The notes: generated from the letters alone by a model not told the origin. A stretch of DNA of 6,787 nt from an uncultured Lachnospiraceae bacterium (GCA_900553635.1 USDU01000141.1:1-6787); one strand, 5' to 3'. Counted from the first letter of the stretch, positions 1-5,551 are shown. Numbers and translations are program-made.

Positions 1-550
1 CCGGGAAATTTTTGGACACTGGGAAATGGACACGGTAAAGGGCAAACAAGGGGTAACAAAGTCGTGTATGCTTGTGCTTACGGAGAGAAAAACAAGAGAT
101 GAAATAATAGTGAAGTTGCCGGACCAAAAGGCGGCCAGTGTAGTAGAAGCCATTGACCGATTAGAAAGGAAATGGGGCGATATGTTCACAAAGGTATTTA
201 GAAGCATTACCGTAGATAACGGCGTGGAGTTTTCAGACTATGAGGGGTTGGAACGGTCTGTATTACATGAGGGAGAAAAGCGGACATTTGCCTTTTATTG
301 CCACCCTTATAGCAGTTGGGAGAGGGGCAGTAATGAAAACAATAACCGCCTTATCCGCCGACACATACCGAAAGGGGAAGATTTTGACGAGAAGCAGGAC
401 CGGGACATTGAATATATAGAAAACTGGATAAACAACTATCCAAGGGGGATTTTTGGTTTTAAGACATCCGCCCAACTCTTTGAAGAGGAAATAAGGAAAC
501 TGGCTTAGAAAAAAATTCAAAAACTTGTCGCAAAACTATTGACAAAATAT
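1..550 (+). mobile_element. IS30-family insertion sequence, right part only
   Basis: The window opens inside an IS30-family element: the reading frame is open from base 2 and encodes the catalytic half of the transposase, followed by about 40 bases of AT-rich non-coding DNA. That DNA contains a small inverted repeat, TTGTC at 525-529 and GACAA at 541-545, which may be part of the right terminal repeat. The left end is outside the window, so the terminal repeat cannot be matched and the exact outer boundary (here about 550) is an estimate. Codon use and base composition in this stretch are more AT-rich than in the downstream genes, consistent with acquired DNA. Confidence 0.6.
2..508 (+). CDS. 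IS30 family transposase, C-terminal half (5' end outside window)
   Basis: DDE-type transposase that cuts and joins the ends of its own insertion sequence. The frame is open to base 2, giving 168 visible residues with no start in view; the ATG at 26 is internal, because the preceding codons read the family motif FGHWE that leads into MDTV. IS30 transposases are usually 300-390 residues, so about half is visible. The catalytic acidic triad can be placed: Asp in WEMDTV (codon 29-31), Asp in TVDNGVEF (codon 215-217), and Glu in the GSNENNN motif (codon 335-337), which is followed by the typical RLIRRHIPKG stretch. The last ~40 residues (ENWINNYPRGIFGFKTS) match the usual family tail. No frameshift or internal stop is seen, so the visible part looks intact. 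The N-terminal HTH is outside the window and its state is unknown. Confidence 0.93.
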   Translation, partial: REIFGHWEMDTVKGKQGVTKSCMLVLTERKTRDEIIVKLPDQKAASVVEAIDRLERKWGDMFTKVFRSITVDNGVEFSDYEGLERSVLHEGEKRTFAFYCHPYSSWERGSNENNNRLIRRHIPKGEDFDEKQDRDIEYIENWINNYPRGIFGFKTSAQLFEEEIRKLA

Positions 551-582
551 AAAAAATTTAACGAAACTTTGAAAAAGCCTCC

Positions 583-611
583 TTGCATAATCCTTCAGAA
601 CATGGTATCCT
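583..611 (+). promoter_or_regulatory. candidate promoter of the metal permease gene
   Basis: TTGCAT (583-588), a 17-base spacer and TATCCT (606-611), preceded by TG one base upstream (extended -10, TGGTATCCT). The -35 matches consensus at only three positions, so the call depends on the extended -10. It would give a leader of about 100 bases that contains the hairpin at 665-692. Confidence 0.35.
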
Positions 612-664
612 AAAAACCAATGTCGATTTTGGCATATCGCAAATCATTCCTGTGACAAAAATTT

Positions 665-692
665 CTTATCGTAAAGCGAGGGCTTAGATAAG
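665..692 (+). promoter_or_regulatory. dyad / leader hairpin upstream of the metal permease
   Basis: Outer arms CTTATC (665-670) and GATAAG (687-692) and inner arms AAGC (674-677) and GCTT (682-685) form a two-part stem with a GAGG loop, ending 26 bases before the ATG at 719. No T-run follows, so it is not a terminator. It may be an operator for a metal regulator or a structured 5' leader. I could not match it to the Mn-sensing yybP-ykoY riboswitch. Confidence 0.35.
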
Positions 693-718
693 ACGTTTCG
701 ATAGAAAGAGGTGTAAAA

Positions 719-1555
719 ATGATACTGGATGCAATCCTGGACGCGCTTCTGGATACCGCGAAGACCGTGCCGTTTCTGCTGGCCGCCTTTCTGCTTCTGG
801 AGACGCTGGAGCATTATTCCAATAACTTTATGAATCGTGCCCTGGGAAAAATGGGCAAGGCAGGCCCTCTGGTGGGAGCCATCTTTGGCTGCGTTCCCCA
901 GTGCGGTTTCTCCGTAGCAGCGGCGAACCTGTATTCCGGCGGCGTTATCACTCTGGGAACCCTGATGGCCGTATTCCTGTCCACCTCCGACGAGGCCATC
1001 CTGATACTGTTCAGCCATCCGGGCAGCGGCCGGGTCATCGGACAGCTTCTTCTGGGCAAAATGCTGATCGGCATTGTGGCCGGATACCTGCTGGACTTTT
1101 TGCTTCGTAAGAAAAAAGAACACAAGCATATCGAAGATATGTGCCGGGGCTGTGGCTGCAGCGACGACAGCGGCATCGTAAAACCGGCTGTACGTCATAC
1201 CATTCAGTTGACCATCTATGTCTTCGTTTTCACCGCCATCCTGAACATCGTACTGGGATTGGTGGGTATGGACGCCCTGACCACCTTTCTGGGCAAAGAC
1301 ACCTGGTTCCAGCCCTTCCTGACCGCGCTTCTGGGCCTCATCCCCAACTGCGCTTCCTCAATTCTCATCACCGAGCTCTACCTGGCCGGGGGTCTGAGCC
1401 TCGCGTCCGCCATGGGCGGTTTATGTGCCGGAGCAGGCGTCGGCCTGGCAGTCTTATTCCGGGAAAATCATCCGGCGAAGGAAAATGCAGCCATCGTAGG
1501 TCTCCTGTACCTGCTGTCCGCCGGAGCGGGCCTGTTGCTGGAATTTATTTTATAG
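719..1555 (+). CDS. putative metal (manganese/arsenic-type) efflux permease, ArsP_2 family
   Basis: Polytopic inner-membrane protein of 278 residues resembling the family annotated as putative manganese transporter or 10-TM heavy-metal exporter (ArsP_2/DUF2899). It has two related halves. Residues 57-99 contain GCVPQCGFS, then LYSGGVITLGTLMAVFLSTSD. Residues 206-247 contain GLIPNCASS, then LYLAGGLSLASAMGGL. The shared G-x-[VI]-P-x-C motif in both halves suggests an inverted-repeat transporter with Cys62 and Cys211 near the transport path. The halves are joined by a hydrophilic cytoplasmic loop (about 130-158) with HKH and the motif CRGCGC (residues 142-147), a plausible metal-binding site. 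The start at 719 is supported by AAAGAGGTG at 705-713. The gene is monocistronic, with a terminator at 1569-1600. Substrate cannot be decided from sequence; the family is known mostly by annotation, so manganese or arsenic is an inference. Confidence 0.85.
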   Translation: MILDAILDALLDTAKTVPFLLAAFLLLETLEHYSNNFMNRALGKMGKAGPLVGAIFGCVPQCGFSVAAANLYSGGVITLGTLMAVFLSTSDEAILILFSHPGSGRVIGQLLLGKMLIGIVAGYLLDFLLRKKKEHKHIEDMCRGCGCSDDSGIVKPAVRHTIQLTIYVFVFTAILNIVLGLVGMDALTTFLGKDTWFQPFLTALLGLIPNCASSILITELYLAGGLSLASAMGGLCAGAGVGLAVLFRENHPAKENAAIVGLLYLLSAGAGLLLEFIL

Positions 1556-1568
1556 TAGAAATCAAGAC

Positions 1569-1600
1569 AAAGGGATTCTGTAAAAAGCAGGATCCTTTTT
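1569..1600 (+). terminator. rho-independent terminator after the metal permease
   Basis: AAAGGGATTCTG (1569-1580) pairs with CAGGATCCTTT (1588-1598) plus one further T, with two G-T wobbles and a 7-base loop. The 3' arm runs into a T-run (1596-1600). It lies 14 bases after the permease stop and isolates this gene from the protease gene downstream. Confidence 0.7.
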
Positions 1601-1686
1601 ATATAAAGCTTCTGAAGGTAGCCAGACCGGAACAGATATGATAAGATAGAAAAAAGGGACAAAAGAAAAGATAAACGGAGGTGCCT

Positions 1687-2508
1687 ATGAAAAAAGCAGG
1701 AGGATATTTAAAAAGCATATTGCCGCTGGTGGCTATGCTGGGAATACAATTTGCGGCTTCTACGGTTCAGATGATAAGGTTCATGGTGCAATATGGCGTG
1801 GAAGAGGGAACACAGATATACATGAACGATACCATGACGGTATTGCTGATCTCTGACGTACTGCTGCTTGGTGTAGCAGGCCTCTGGTATTATATCAGTG
1901 TGGTACGGTGGCGGGAGAAATACGGGATCCGGGAGATGTCACTGTTTCAAAAAAAAGATCTGGTAAGCCTGCTTCTGATGGCGGTGGGCGCGCAGTTTCT
2001 GATAGGGATTCTGATGAGCGGCTGGGAGGTGCTGGATCCGAAATCCATGCAGGAGTACACGGATCTGATAGAGGGCGCTGGGCTTGGAGAAAGCGGAATT
2101 TCCGCGATCCTGGCGACGGTCATCATTGGCCCGATTGCGGAGGAGTTGATCTTCCGCGGCCTGACGGTCGAATATCTGAAGCGGGCGGGAGCCTCCTTCT
2201 GGGTGATCAATATCCTGCAGGCTCTGTTTTTTGGCATTGCCCATCTCAACCTGGTACAGGGAAGCTATGCCTTTCTGATAGGCCTTCTGGCCGGATATCT
2301 GGTGCTGCGCTATCGTTCCATCTGGGCTGGGATTGCCTTCCATATGCTGTTTAACGGGTATTACCTTGTAGAACCGCTGGTAGCCGGAGCCCTGGGCTTT
2401 TTGCCTGAGGTACTGCAGGCGATCTGCCTCGTGGTATTCGGCCTGCTTCTGGTGGCGCTGCCCCTGCGGAGACTGATACGGAAAACAGAAGAACAGGACA
2501 TGGAATAA
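1687..2508 (+). CDS. CPBP family intramembrane glutamic endopeptidase (CAAX protease-like / Abi)
   Basis: Multi-pass membrane protein of 273 residues with the three CPBP motifs in order: EELIFRG (Glu152, Glu153, Arg157), FFGIAHLN (His186) and HMLFN (His219, Asn223). These are the catalytic and structural residues of the Rce1/CPBP fold, in which glutamate and histidines act on substrates within the membrane. About seven or eight hydrophobic segments are visible, including residues 8-28, 50-70, 91-111, 136-154 and 171-190, ending in a short charged tail. I chose ATG 1687 over the in-frame GTG at 1681 because that GTG is part of the ribosome binding site GGAGGTG (1677-1683). Bacterial CPBP proteins have roles in bacteriocin maturation, self-immunity and protein processing; nothing here identifies the substrate. 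The promoter is unclear: TATGAT at 1637 lacks a good -35. The gene stands alone between two terminators. Confidence 0.92.
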   Translation: MKKAGGYLKSILPLVAMLGIQFAASTVQMIRFMVQYGVEEGTQIYMNDTMTVLLISDVLLLGVAGLWYYISVVRWREKYGIREMSLFQKKDLVSLLLMAVGAQFLIGILMSGWEVLDPKSMQEYTDLIEGAGLGESGISAILATVIIGPIAEELIFRGLTVEYLKRAGASFWVINILQALFFGIAHLNLVQGSYAFLIGLLAGYLVLRYRSIWAGIAFHMLFNGYYLVEPLVAGALGFLPEVLQAICLVVFGLLLVALPLRRLIRKTEEQDME

Positions 2509-2523
2509 AACCGAAATGGGATT

Positions 2524-2562
2524 TGAGAGATGACTTTTTCACCAAGCATCTCTCATTTTTTT
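2524..2562 (+). terminator. rho-independent terminator after the CPBP protease gene
   Basis: A perfect 9-base stem, TGAGAGATG (2524-2532) with CATCTCTCA (2547-2555), closes a 14-base loop and is followed by seven T (2556-2562). It begins 16 bases after the stop codon. It separates the protease gene from the TetR promoter just downstream. Confidence 0.9.
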
Positions 2563-2577
2563 GTCTATGTTTCCGGA

Positions 2578-2606
2578 TTGACCGGTAGCCTGGGCTATGA
2601 TACAAT
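2578..2606 (+). promoter_or_regulatory. sigma-A type promoter of the TetR/membrane-protein gene
   Basis: TTGACC (2578-2583), a 17-base spacer and TACAAT (2601-2606), each one mismatch from consensus. Transcription would start near 2613, giving a leader of about 65 bases. GTTTCC/GGAAAC half-sites flank this promoter on both sides. Confidence 0.8.
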
Positions 2607-2609
2607 GAT

Positions 2610-2662
2610 GGAAACCGGAAAACTATTTTTGGTTTCCGAGTTTCCTTTGGCAAAAGGGAAAC
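2610..2662 (+). promoter_or_regulatory. candidate TetR operator, repeated GTTTCC/GGAAAC half-sites
   Basis: Two adjacent dyads lie at and just after the predicted transcription start. The first pairs GGAAACC (2610-2616) with GGTTTCC (2631-2637). The second is a 23-base near-palindrome (2640-2662) whose outer six bases are GTTTCC and GGAAAC, with eight of nine outer pairs matching. A further GTTTCCGG sits upstream of the -35 at 2569-2576. The placement suits autorepression by the TetR domain encoded immediately downstream. In RNA the second dyad could also fold just before the ribosome binding site at 2668-2674. Binding by this regulator is inferred. Confidence 0.5.
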
Positions 2663-2679
2663 ACCCTAAGGAGGCATGA

Positions 2680-4290
2680 ATGAGAGAGAAAATCATTGAT
2701 ACAGCCATAGAAGAATTTACGAAACATGGATCGAAATTTACCATGAACGATGTGGCGAAGGAATTAGGGATTAGTAAAAAAACCATCTACACCATCTTTG
2801 AGAGCAAGCAGGATGTGCTGGTGGGAATTGCCGACCGGTACGCCCGGGATTTTACCGATATGAGGGAAGCCATTGAGCAGGACGATAGACTGGATACCCT
2901 GGAAAAGCTGGAGCGGCTGTTCTGCGCGATTCCCACCAAATATTACAATATCGGCCTCAGTCGGATCTTTGAGCTGGCCCAGAAGTATCCGAAGCAGTAC
3001 AGATACCTGATGGAAGCGGTGAACCAGGGCTGGATCCTTGCGGAGCAGTATCTGGAGCGGGGCGTGCGGGAAGGCAAGATCCGAAAGGATATCTCCGTTC
3101 CGGTGGTAATGGCGATGATCCGGGGAACGGTAACCTGTTTTACGGAGAGCGATATTCTCTATAAAAACGGGCTGACCTACGAGCAGGGAAAAGAAGAGAT
3201 GGTTCAGATCATCTGTGAAGATTGCAGAAATAAGAAAAAGGAGAGTGAGACAATGTTTTTTCAGATTTATGGAGAAACCGCAGGCTGGCAGCTGTTAGGC
3301 TGGCTGCTGGTCTTTGCCGGACTGGTATTGATGAACGAGGTGGCAAGACGGACCAAATGGGGCGGAATCGCGTGTTTCCTGGCTCTTCCCGCAGTGCTGA
3401 CGGTGTATTTTATCGCGATCTACATCGGAGCGGCGGCGGGCGCAGAATGGGCGTTGCAGAATGACACCTACGTACATATGAACAGCTGGTTCCATTACGC
3501 CAAGCTGTACGCGGCGACGGCGGGCTGTATCGGATTTATGGTACTGAAATACAACTGGGGAAAACTGGGAAAAGCGCACTGGTTTAAAGCCTTCCCCTTT
3601 GTGATTGTGGCAATCAACATTCTGATCGCGGTGGCCTCTGATTTCGAATCCGCTATCCGGGCCGGATCTCTGGCAGGCGGCTGGTGGCTGTCCTCAGAGG
3701 GCGTATGGCTGTATGGCGGCTGGTGGAATGTGCTGAATGGCCTGGCGGGTCTATTTAATATCGTATGTATGACCGGCTGGTGGGGCATTTACTCCTCTAA
3801 AAATAAGCAGGATATGCTGTGGCCGGATATGATCTGGGTATACATTCTGGCATATGACATCTGGAATTTCCAGTATACCTATCTGAATCTGCCGACCCAT
3901 TCCTGGTACTGCGGTCTGGCACTGCTTCTGGCACCCACCTTTGCGGCGGCTCTCTGGAATAAGGGCGGCTGGATCCAGAACCGTGCCAATACCCTGGCTC
4001 TGTGGTGTATGTTCGCACAGGTATTTCCGCTGTTCCAGGACGCCAGCCGTTTTACTACGGTGACCTCCGTCTACGGCGAGGGCGGCATAGCCGCGGCAAT
4101 GGGAAGCACTATGCCGGTTACCGCGAATCCTACGGCGCAGGGACTGATTTCTGTGATTGCGTTTGCAGTCAACGTATTTAGCTTCGCTTATATCCTGAAG
4201 CAGGCGAAGGTACAGAAGAAGAATCCGTGGAAGGAAGAGATTTTCGTGGATACGAAGGATTATCAGGAGGCAATGGCCAGAACCAGATAA
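2680..4290 (+). CDS. TetR-family repressor joined in frame to a DUF5692-like multi-pass membrane protein
   Basis: One uninterrupted frame of 536 codons. Residues 1-50 are a TetR DNA-binding domain, with the HTH in FTMNDVAKELGISKKTIYTIF. Residues 51-190 are an all-helical TetR ligand and dimer domain of normal size (FELAQKYP, YLERGVREGKIR). From Met192 a Trp-rich membrane protein of 345 residues begins, with about nine hydrophobic segments and 22 Trp; I recognise it as resembling DUF5692, function unknown. Start 2680 has AAGGAGG at 2668-2674; the ATG at 2676 is out of frame and stops quickly. TetR proteins normally end near residue 190. The linker contains an A5 tract followed by a full ribosome binding site and ATG at the exact domain boundary. 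The frame may therefore be a real fusion, two genes joined by a one-base deletion, or a pair with separate internal initiation. The promoter region carries a likely operator. The gene ends before a large hairpin. Confidence 0.85.
   Translation: MREKIIDTAIEEFTKHGSKFTMNDVAKELGISKKTIYTIFESKQDVLVGIADRYARDFTDMREAIEQDDRLDTLEKLERLFCAIPTKYYNIGLSRIFELAQKYPKQYRYLMEAVNQGWILAEQYLERGVREGKIRKDISVPVVMAMIRGTVTCFTESDILYKNGLTYEQGKEEMVQIICEDCRNKKKESETMFFQIYGETAGWQLLGWLLVFAGLVLMNEVARRTKWGGIACFLALPAVLTVYFIAIYIGAAAGAEWALQNDTYVHMNSWFHYAKLYAATAGCIGFMVLKYNWGKLGKAHWFKAFPFVIVAINILIAVASDFESAIRAGSLAGGWWLSSEGVWLYGGWWNVLNGLAGLFNIVCMTGWWGIYSSKNKQDMLWPDMIWVYILAYDIWNFQYTYLNLPTHSWYCGLALLLAPTFAAALWNKGGWIQNRANTLALWCMFAQVFPLFQDASRFTTVTSVYGEGGIAAAMGSTMPVTANPTAQGLISVIAFAVNVFSFAYILKQAKVQKKNPWKEEIFVDTKDYQEAMARTR
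3235..3255 (+). promoter_or_regulatory. internal ribosome binding site and ATG for the membrane-protein half
   Basis: AAAAAGGAG (3235-3243) stands 9 bases before the in-frame ATG at 3253, which begins MFFQIYGET, the natural start of the membrane domain. A 345-residue protein (3253-4290) could therefore be made alone. In the -1 frame a TGA lies at 3246-3248. If the A5 run at 3235-3239 had one more A, the TetR part would end as NKKKGE followed by stop (189 residues), four bases before this ATG. That is the layout expected of two translationally coupled genes. Confidence 0.65.
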
Positions 4291-4308
4291 GGCTTTGGAA
4301 CAGTTACA

Positions 4309-4351
4309 GGGGCGTGCTCGGGACGGAAAAATTCCGCTCCGGGCACGCCCC
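4309..4351. terminator. large hairpin between convergent genes, probable bidirectional terminator
   Basis: GGGGCGTGC (4309-4317) pairs with GCACGCCCC (4343-4351). The pairing continues inward through CGGG/CTCCG-type pairs to CGGAA (4324-4328) and TTCCG (4332-4336) with an AAA loop. This makes a stem of about 20 pairs with one mismatch and two G-T wobbles. It lies 18 bases after the membrane-protein stop and 16 bases from the sdpI stop on the other strand. The following T-run is poor on both strands, so termination strength is uncertain. Confidence 0.6.
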
Positions 4352-4367
4352 TTATTGAAGAAACGGA

Positions 4368-5012
4368 TTATGAGCCGGATTGCTTCCGGTATACCAGCCA
4401 GGAATATACGTAGAGCCAGAGGGTGCCTGCAAGAATAAAGCCAAAGGCCAGCACGGTCATAAGCCTGGAGGGGAAGACACCGGACAGGATCAGGAGAATT
4501 CCCATGATACAGAAGAGAACGCCGCCCATGGCGTGGGTTTTCTTCCAGACATATTCATTTTCCAGGGTCCAGGGCGTCTTGATTCCCATGGTGTAATTGG
4601 TGCGAAGCTGCGGCATATAGTTGCCGATGGCCAGAAAGAGAATTCCCACGGCCACGGGAACCACCTGCTCGATCCGCACCGGAAGGCCGAAAATGACAGC
4701 GTCGGTAGCCCAGGTAAGGCAGATCAGAAACAGGGTCATAGTGTAAATAAAAATATCAAAGGCCTTCTTATGGAGCGTGTAGCTTTTCCTCCTTGGATCG
4801 ATATAGGGCAGCAGCTTCATGAAAAAGAACAGGATACAGGGCAGCGCCGCAAGGAACAGGGTCACGTATTTGTTGGAATAGCCGTTGACCGTCCCGTCAA
4901 AGCCCCAGTGGGTGGGGACGATGTCCGGCATTCCCGGCAGCAGGCAGGCGTGGGCCAGCAGAGAGACTATGGAAAGTCCGATAAAAAAACAATCCTTTTT
5001 CGTTAATTTCAT
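4368..5012 (-). CDS. sdpI: SdpI family membrane protein (DUF1648 plus SdpI domains)
   Basis: Integral membrane protein of 214 residues. The N-terminal DUF1648 part carries the hallmark PDIVPTHWGFDGTVNGYSNKY (residues 29-49, first and last residues outside the core). The C-terminal SdpI part carries GNYMPQLRTNYTMGIKTPW and then TLENEYVWKKTH (130-160). Six hydrophobic segments are visible near residues 9-26, 49-67, 86-108, 116-132, 163-180 and 184-206. In Bacillus subtilis, SdpI gives immunity to the SdpC toxin and sequesters SdpR at the membrane when toxin is present. Here sdpR lies directly upstream, 3 bases away, and the sdpI ribosome binding site (minus-strand AAAGGAGG, 5023-5030) lies in the last codons of sdpR, so translation is probably coupled. 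No sdpABC-like toxin genes are in the window, so an orphan immunity or stress role is as likely as true toxin immunity. Confidence 0.92.
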   Translation of the reverse strand: MKLTKKDCFFIGLSIVSLLAHACLLPGMPDIVPTHWGFDGTVNGYSNKYVTLFLAALPCILFFFMKLLPYIDPRRKSYTLHKKAFDIFIYTMTLFLICLTWATDAVIFGLPVRIEQVVPVAVGILFLAIGNYMPQLRTNYTMGIKTPWTLENEYVWKKTHAMGGVLFCIMGILLILSGVFPSRLMTVLAFGFILAGTLWLYVYSWLVYRKQSGS

Positions 5013-5015
5013 TTC

Positions 5016-5282
5016 TTATTTTCCTCCTTTGGAAAAATCAAAAAACCATTTCATAAGTTCCTGGAAAACAGTCATATTCAGGCTGTAGACGATGTTCTGG
5101 CCTCTGCGCTCGTCCAGCACCAGTCCCGAGGACTTCAGGACATTCAGGTGATGGCTGACGGAAGGCTTGGAGATATCGAAGCAGCCGGCGATTTCCCCGG
5201 CAGTCAGATCTCCCTCGGTCAGCAGCTCCAGAATCCGCCGCCGGGTGGGATCTGACAAAGCCTTAAAAGCATCATTTAACAT
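5016..5282 (-). CDS. sdpR: ArsR-family autorepressor, SdpR type
   Basis: Small winged-helix regulator of 88 residues, the usual size for SdpR. The sequence begins with the typical ArsR opening FKALSDPTRRRILELL (residues 6-21). The recognition helix is in DISKPSVSHHLNVLKSSGLV (36-55), and the beta-wing is DERRGQNIVYSL (57-68). It lacks the ELCVCDL-type metal-binding cysteines of metal-sensing ArsR proteins; its only Cys is residue 34. That fits SdpR, which responds through its partner SdpI rather than to metal. The start at 5282 is supported by minus-strand AAAGGAGG at 5287-5294. It is the first gene of the sdpR-sdpI operon. Its promoter is overlapped downstream by a four-half-site operator, so the protein very likely represses its own operon. 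Confidence 0.93.
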   Translation of the reverse strand: MLNDAFKALSDPTRRRILELLTEGDLTAGEIAGCFDISKPSVSHHLNVLKSSGLVLDERRGQNIVYSLNMTVFQELMKWFFDFSKGGK

Positions 5283-5315
5283 AGTTCCTCCTTTCCTGAT
5301 ATTCAGAAACCGATA

Positions 5316-5349
5316 TTTAGATAGTTAGATGAATATCTAAATGTCTAAA
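5316..5349 (-). promoter_or_regulatory. probable SdpR operator, four symmetric TTAGAT/ATCTAA half-sites
   Basis: On the plus strand TTAGAT occurs at 5317-5322 and 5325-5330, and ATCTAA and GTCTAA at 5335-5340 and 5343-5348. Each pair has an 8-base period, and the two pairs mirror each other around a 4-base centre. A longer perfect arm pair is ATTTAGATA (5315-5323) with TATCTAAAT (5334-5342). The site begins four bases after the -10 of the sdpRI promoter, covering the transcription start, so bound repressor would block initiation. Confidence 0.75.
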
Positions 5350-5352
5350 CAC

Positions 5353-5381
5353 AAAATAGCACACAGGAATAGAAAAGTCAA
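5353..5381 (-). promoter_or_regulatory. sigma-A type promoter of the sdpR-sdpI operon
   Basis: Read on the minus strand: TTGACT (5381-5376), a 17-base spacer and TATTTT (5358-5353), with TGC just before the -10 (extended -10). Transcription would start near 5346, inside the repeated half-sites. The spacing and position relative to the operator are classic for an autorepressed ArsR-type operon. Confidence 0.8.
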
Positions 5382-5382
5382 G

Positions 5383-5405
5383 AAAATTTATAGATGATAA
5401 ATTTT
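5383..5405. repeat. AT-rich perfect inverted repeat next to the sdpRI promoter
   Basis: AAAATTTAT (5383-5391) and ATAAATTTT (5397-5405) are exact reverse complements around the 5-base spacer AGATG. The repeat ends one base upstream of the sdpRI -35 box. It could act as an UP element, as an operator for another regulator, or on the divergent trx side. No T-run suggests termination. Confidence 0.6.
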
Positions 5406-5470
5406 ACATAAAGGCGGCAGAAGCTGGACACATTGAGAACAGGAAAATGTAGATTTTTCATTCTGGATGT

Positions 5471-5478
5471 GGTAGAGT
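5471..5478 (+). promoter_or_regulatory. weak candidate -10 region for the trx operon
   Basis: TGGTAGAGT (5470-5478) resembles an extended -10 element, with four of six matches to TATAAT. No convincing -35 lies 16-18 bases upstream (TAGATT at 5450-5455). It is the best candidate I see between 5406 and 5530. Confidence 0.25.
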
Positions 5479-5507
5479 AAAGCAGTAAGAAAAATAAAAC
5501 GCGCCGG

Positions 5508-5523
5508 GCCGGGAGAACCCGGC
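5508..5523 (+). promoter_or_regulatory. short GC-rich hairpin in the trxA leader
   Basis: GCCGGG (5508-5513) and CCCGGC (5518-5523) form a perfect 6-base stem with an AGAA tetraloop, 13 bases before the ribosome binding site AAGGAGG (5537-5543). It has no T-run, so it is more likely a 5'-end stabilising structure than a terminator. Confidence 0.4.
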
Positions 5524-5551
5524 AGCGGGCTCATATAAGGAGGTTATCATT

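Noticed and set aside
560..718. yybP-ykoY manganese riboswitch upstream of the putative manganese permease
   Set aside because: The conserved paired domains and loop sequences of that riboswitch are not visible; only a small hairpin is present.
644..1198. 184-codon minus-strand open frame opposite the metal permease
   Set aside because: Gln/His-rich translation without recognisable domains; the plus strand encodes a clear membrane transporter with a good ribosome binding site.
1681..1689. GTG at 1681 as start of the CPBP protease
   Set aside because: The GTG is the end of the ribosome binding site GGAGGTG; ATG 1687 is the natural start.
3234..3240. Canonical -1 slippery heptamer A-AAA-AAG at the TetR/membrane-protein junction
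   Set aside because: The first base is G (GAAAAAG), so the two-tRNA slippage motif is imperfect. Frameshifting is kept only as one possibility, not annotated as a site.
4380..5006. 208-codon open frame on the plus strand opposite sdpI
   Set aside because: It is a shadow of sdpI: charged, low-complexity translation with no family motif and no ribosome binding site, while the minus strand encodes clear DUF1648/SdpI motifs.
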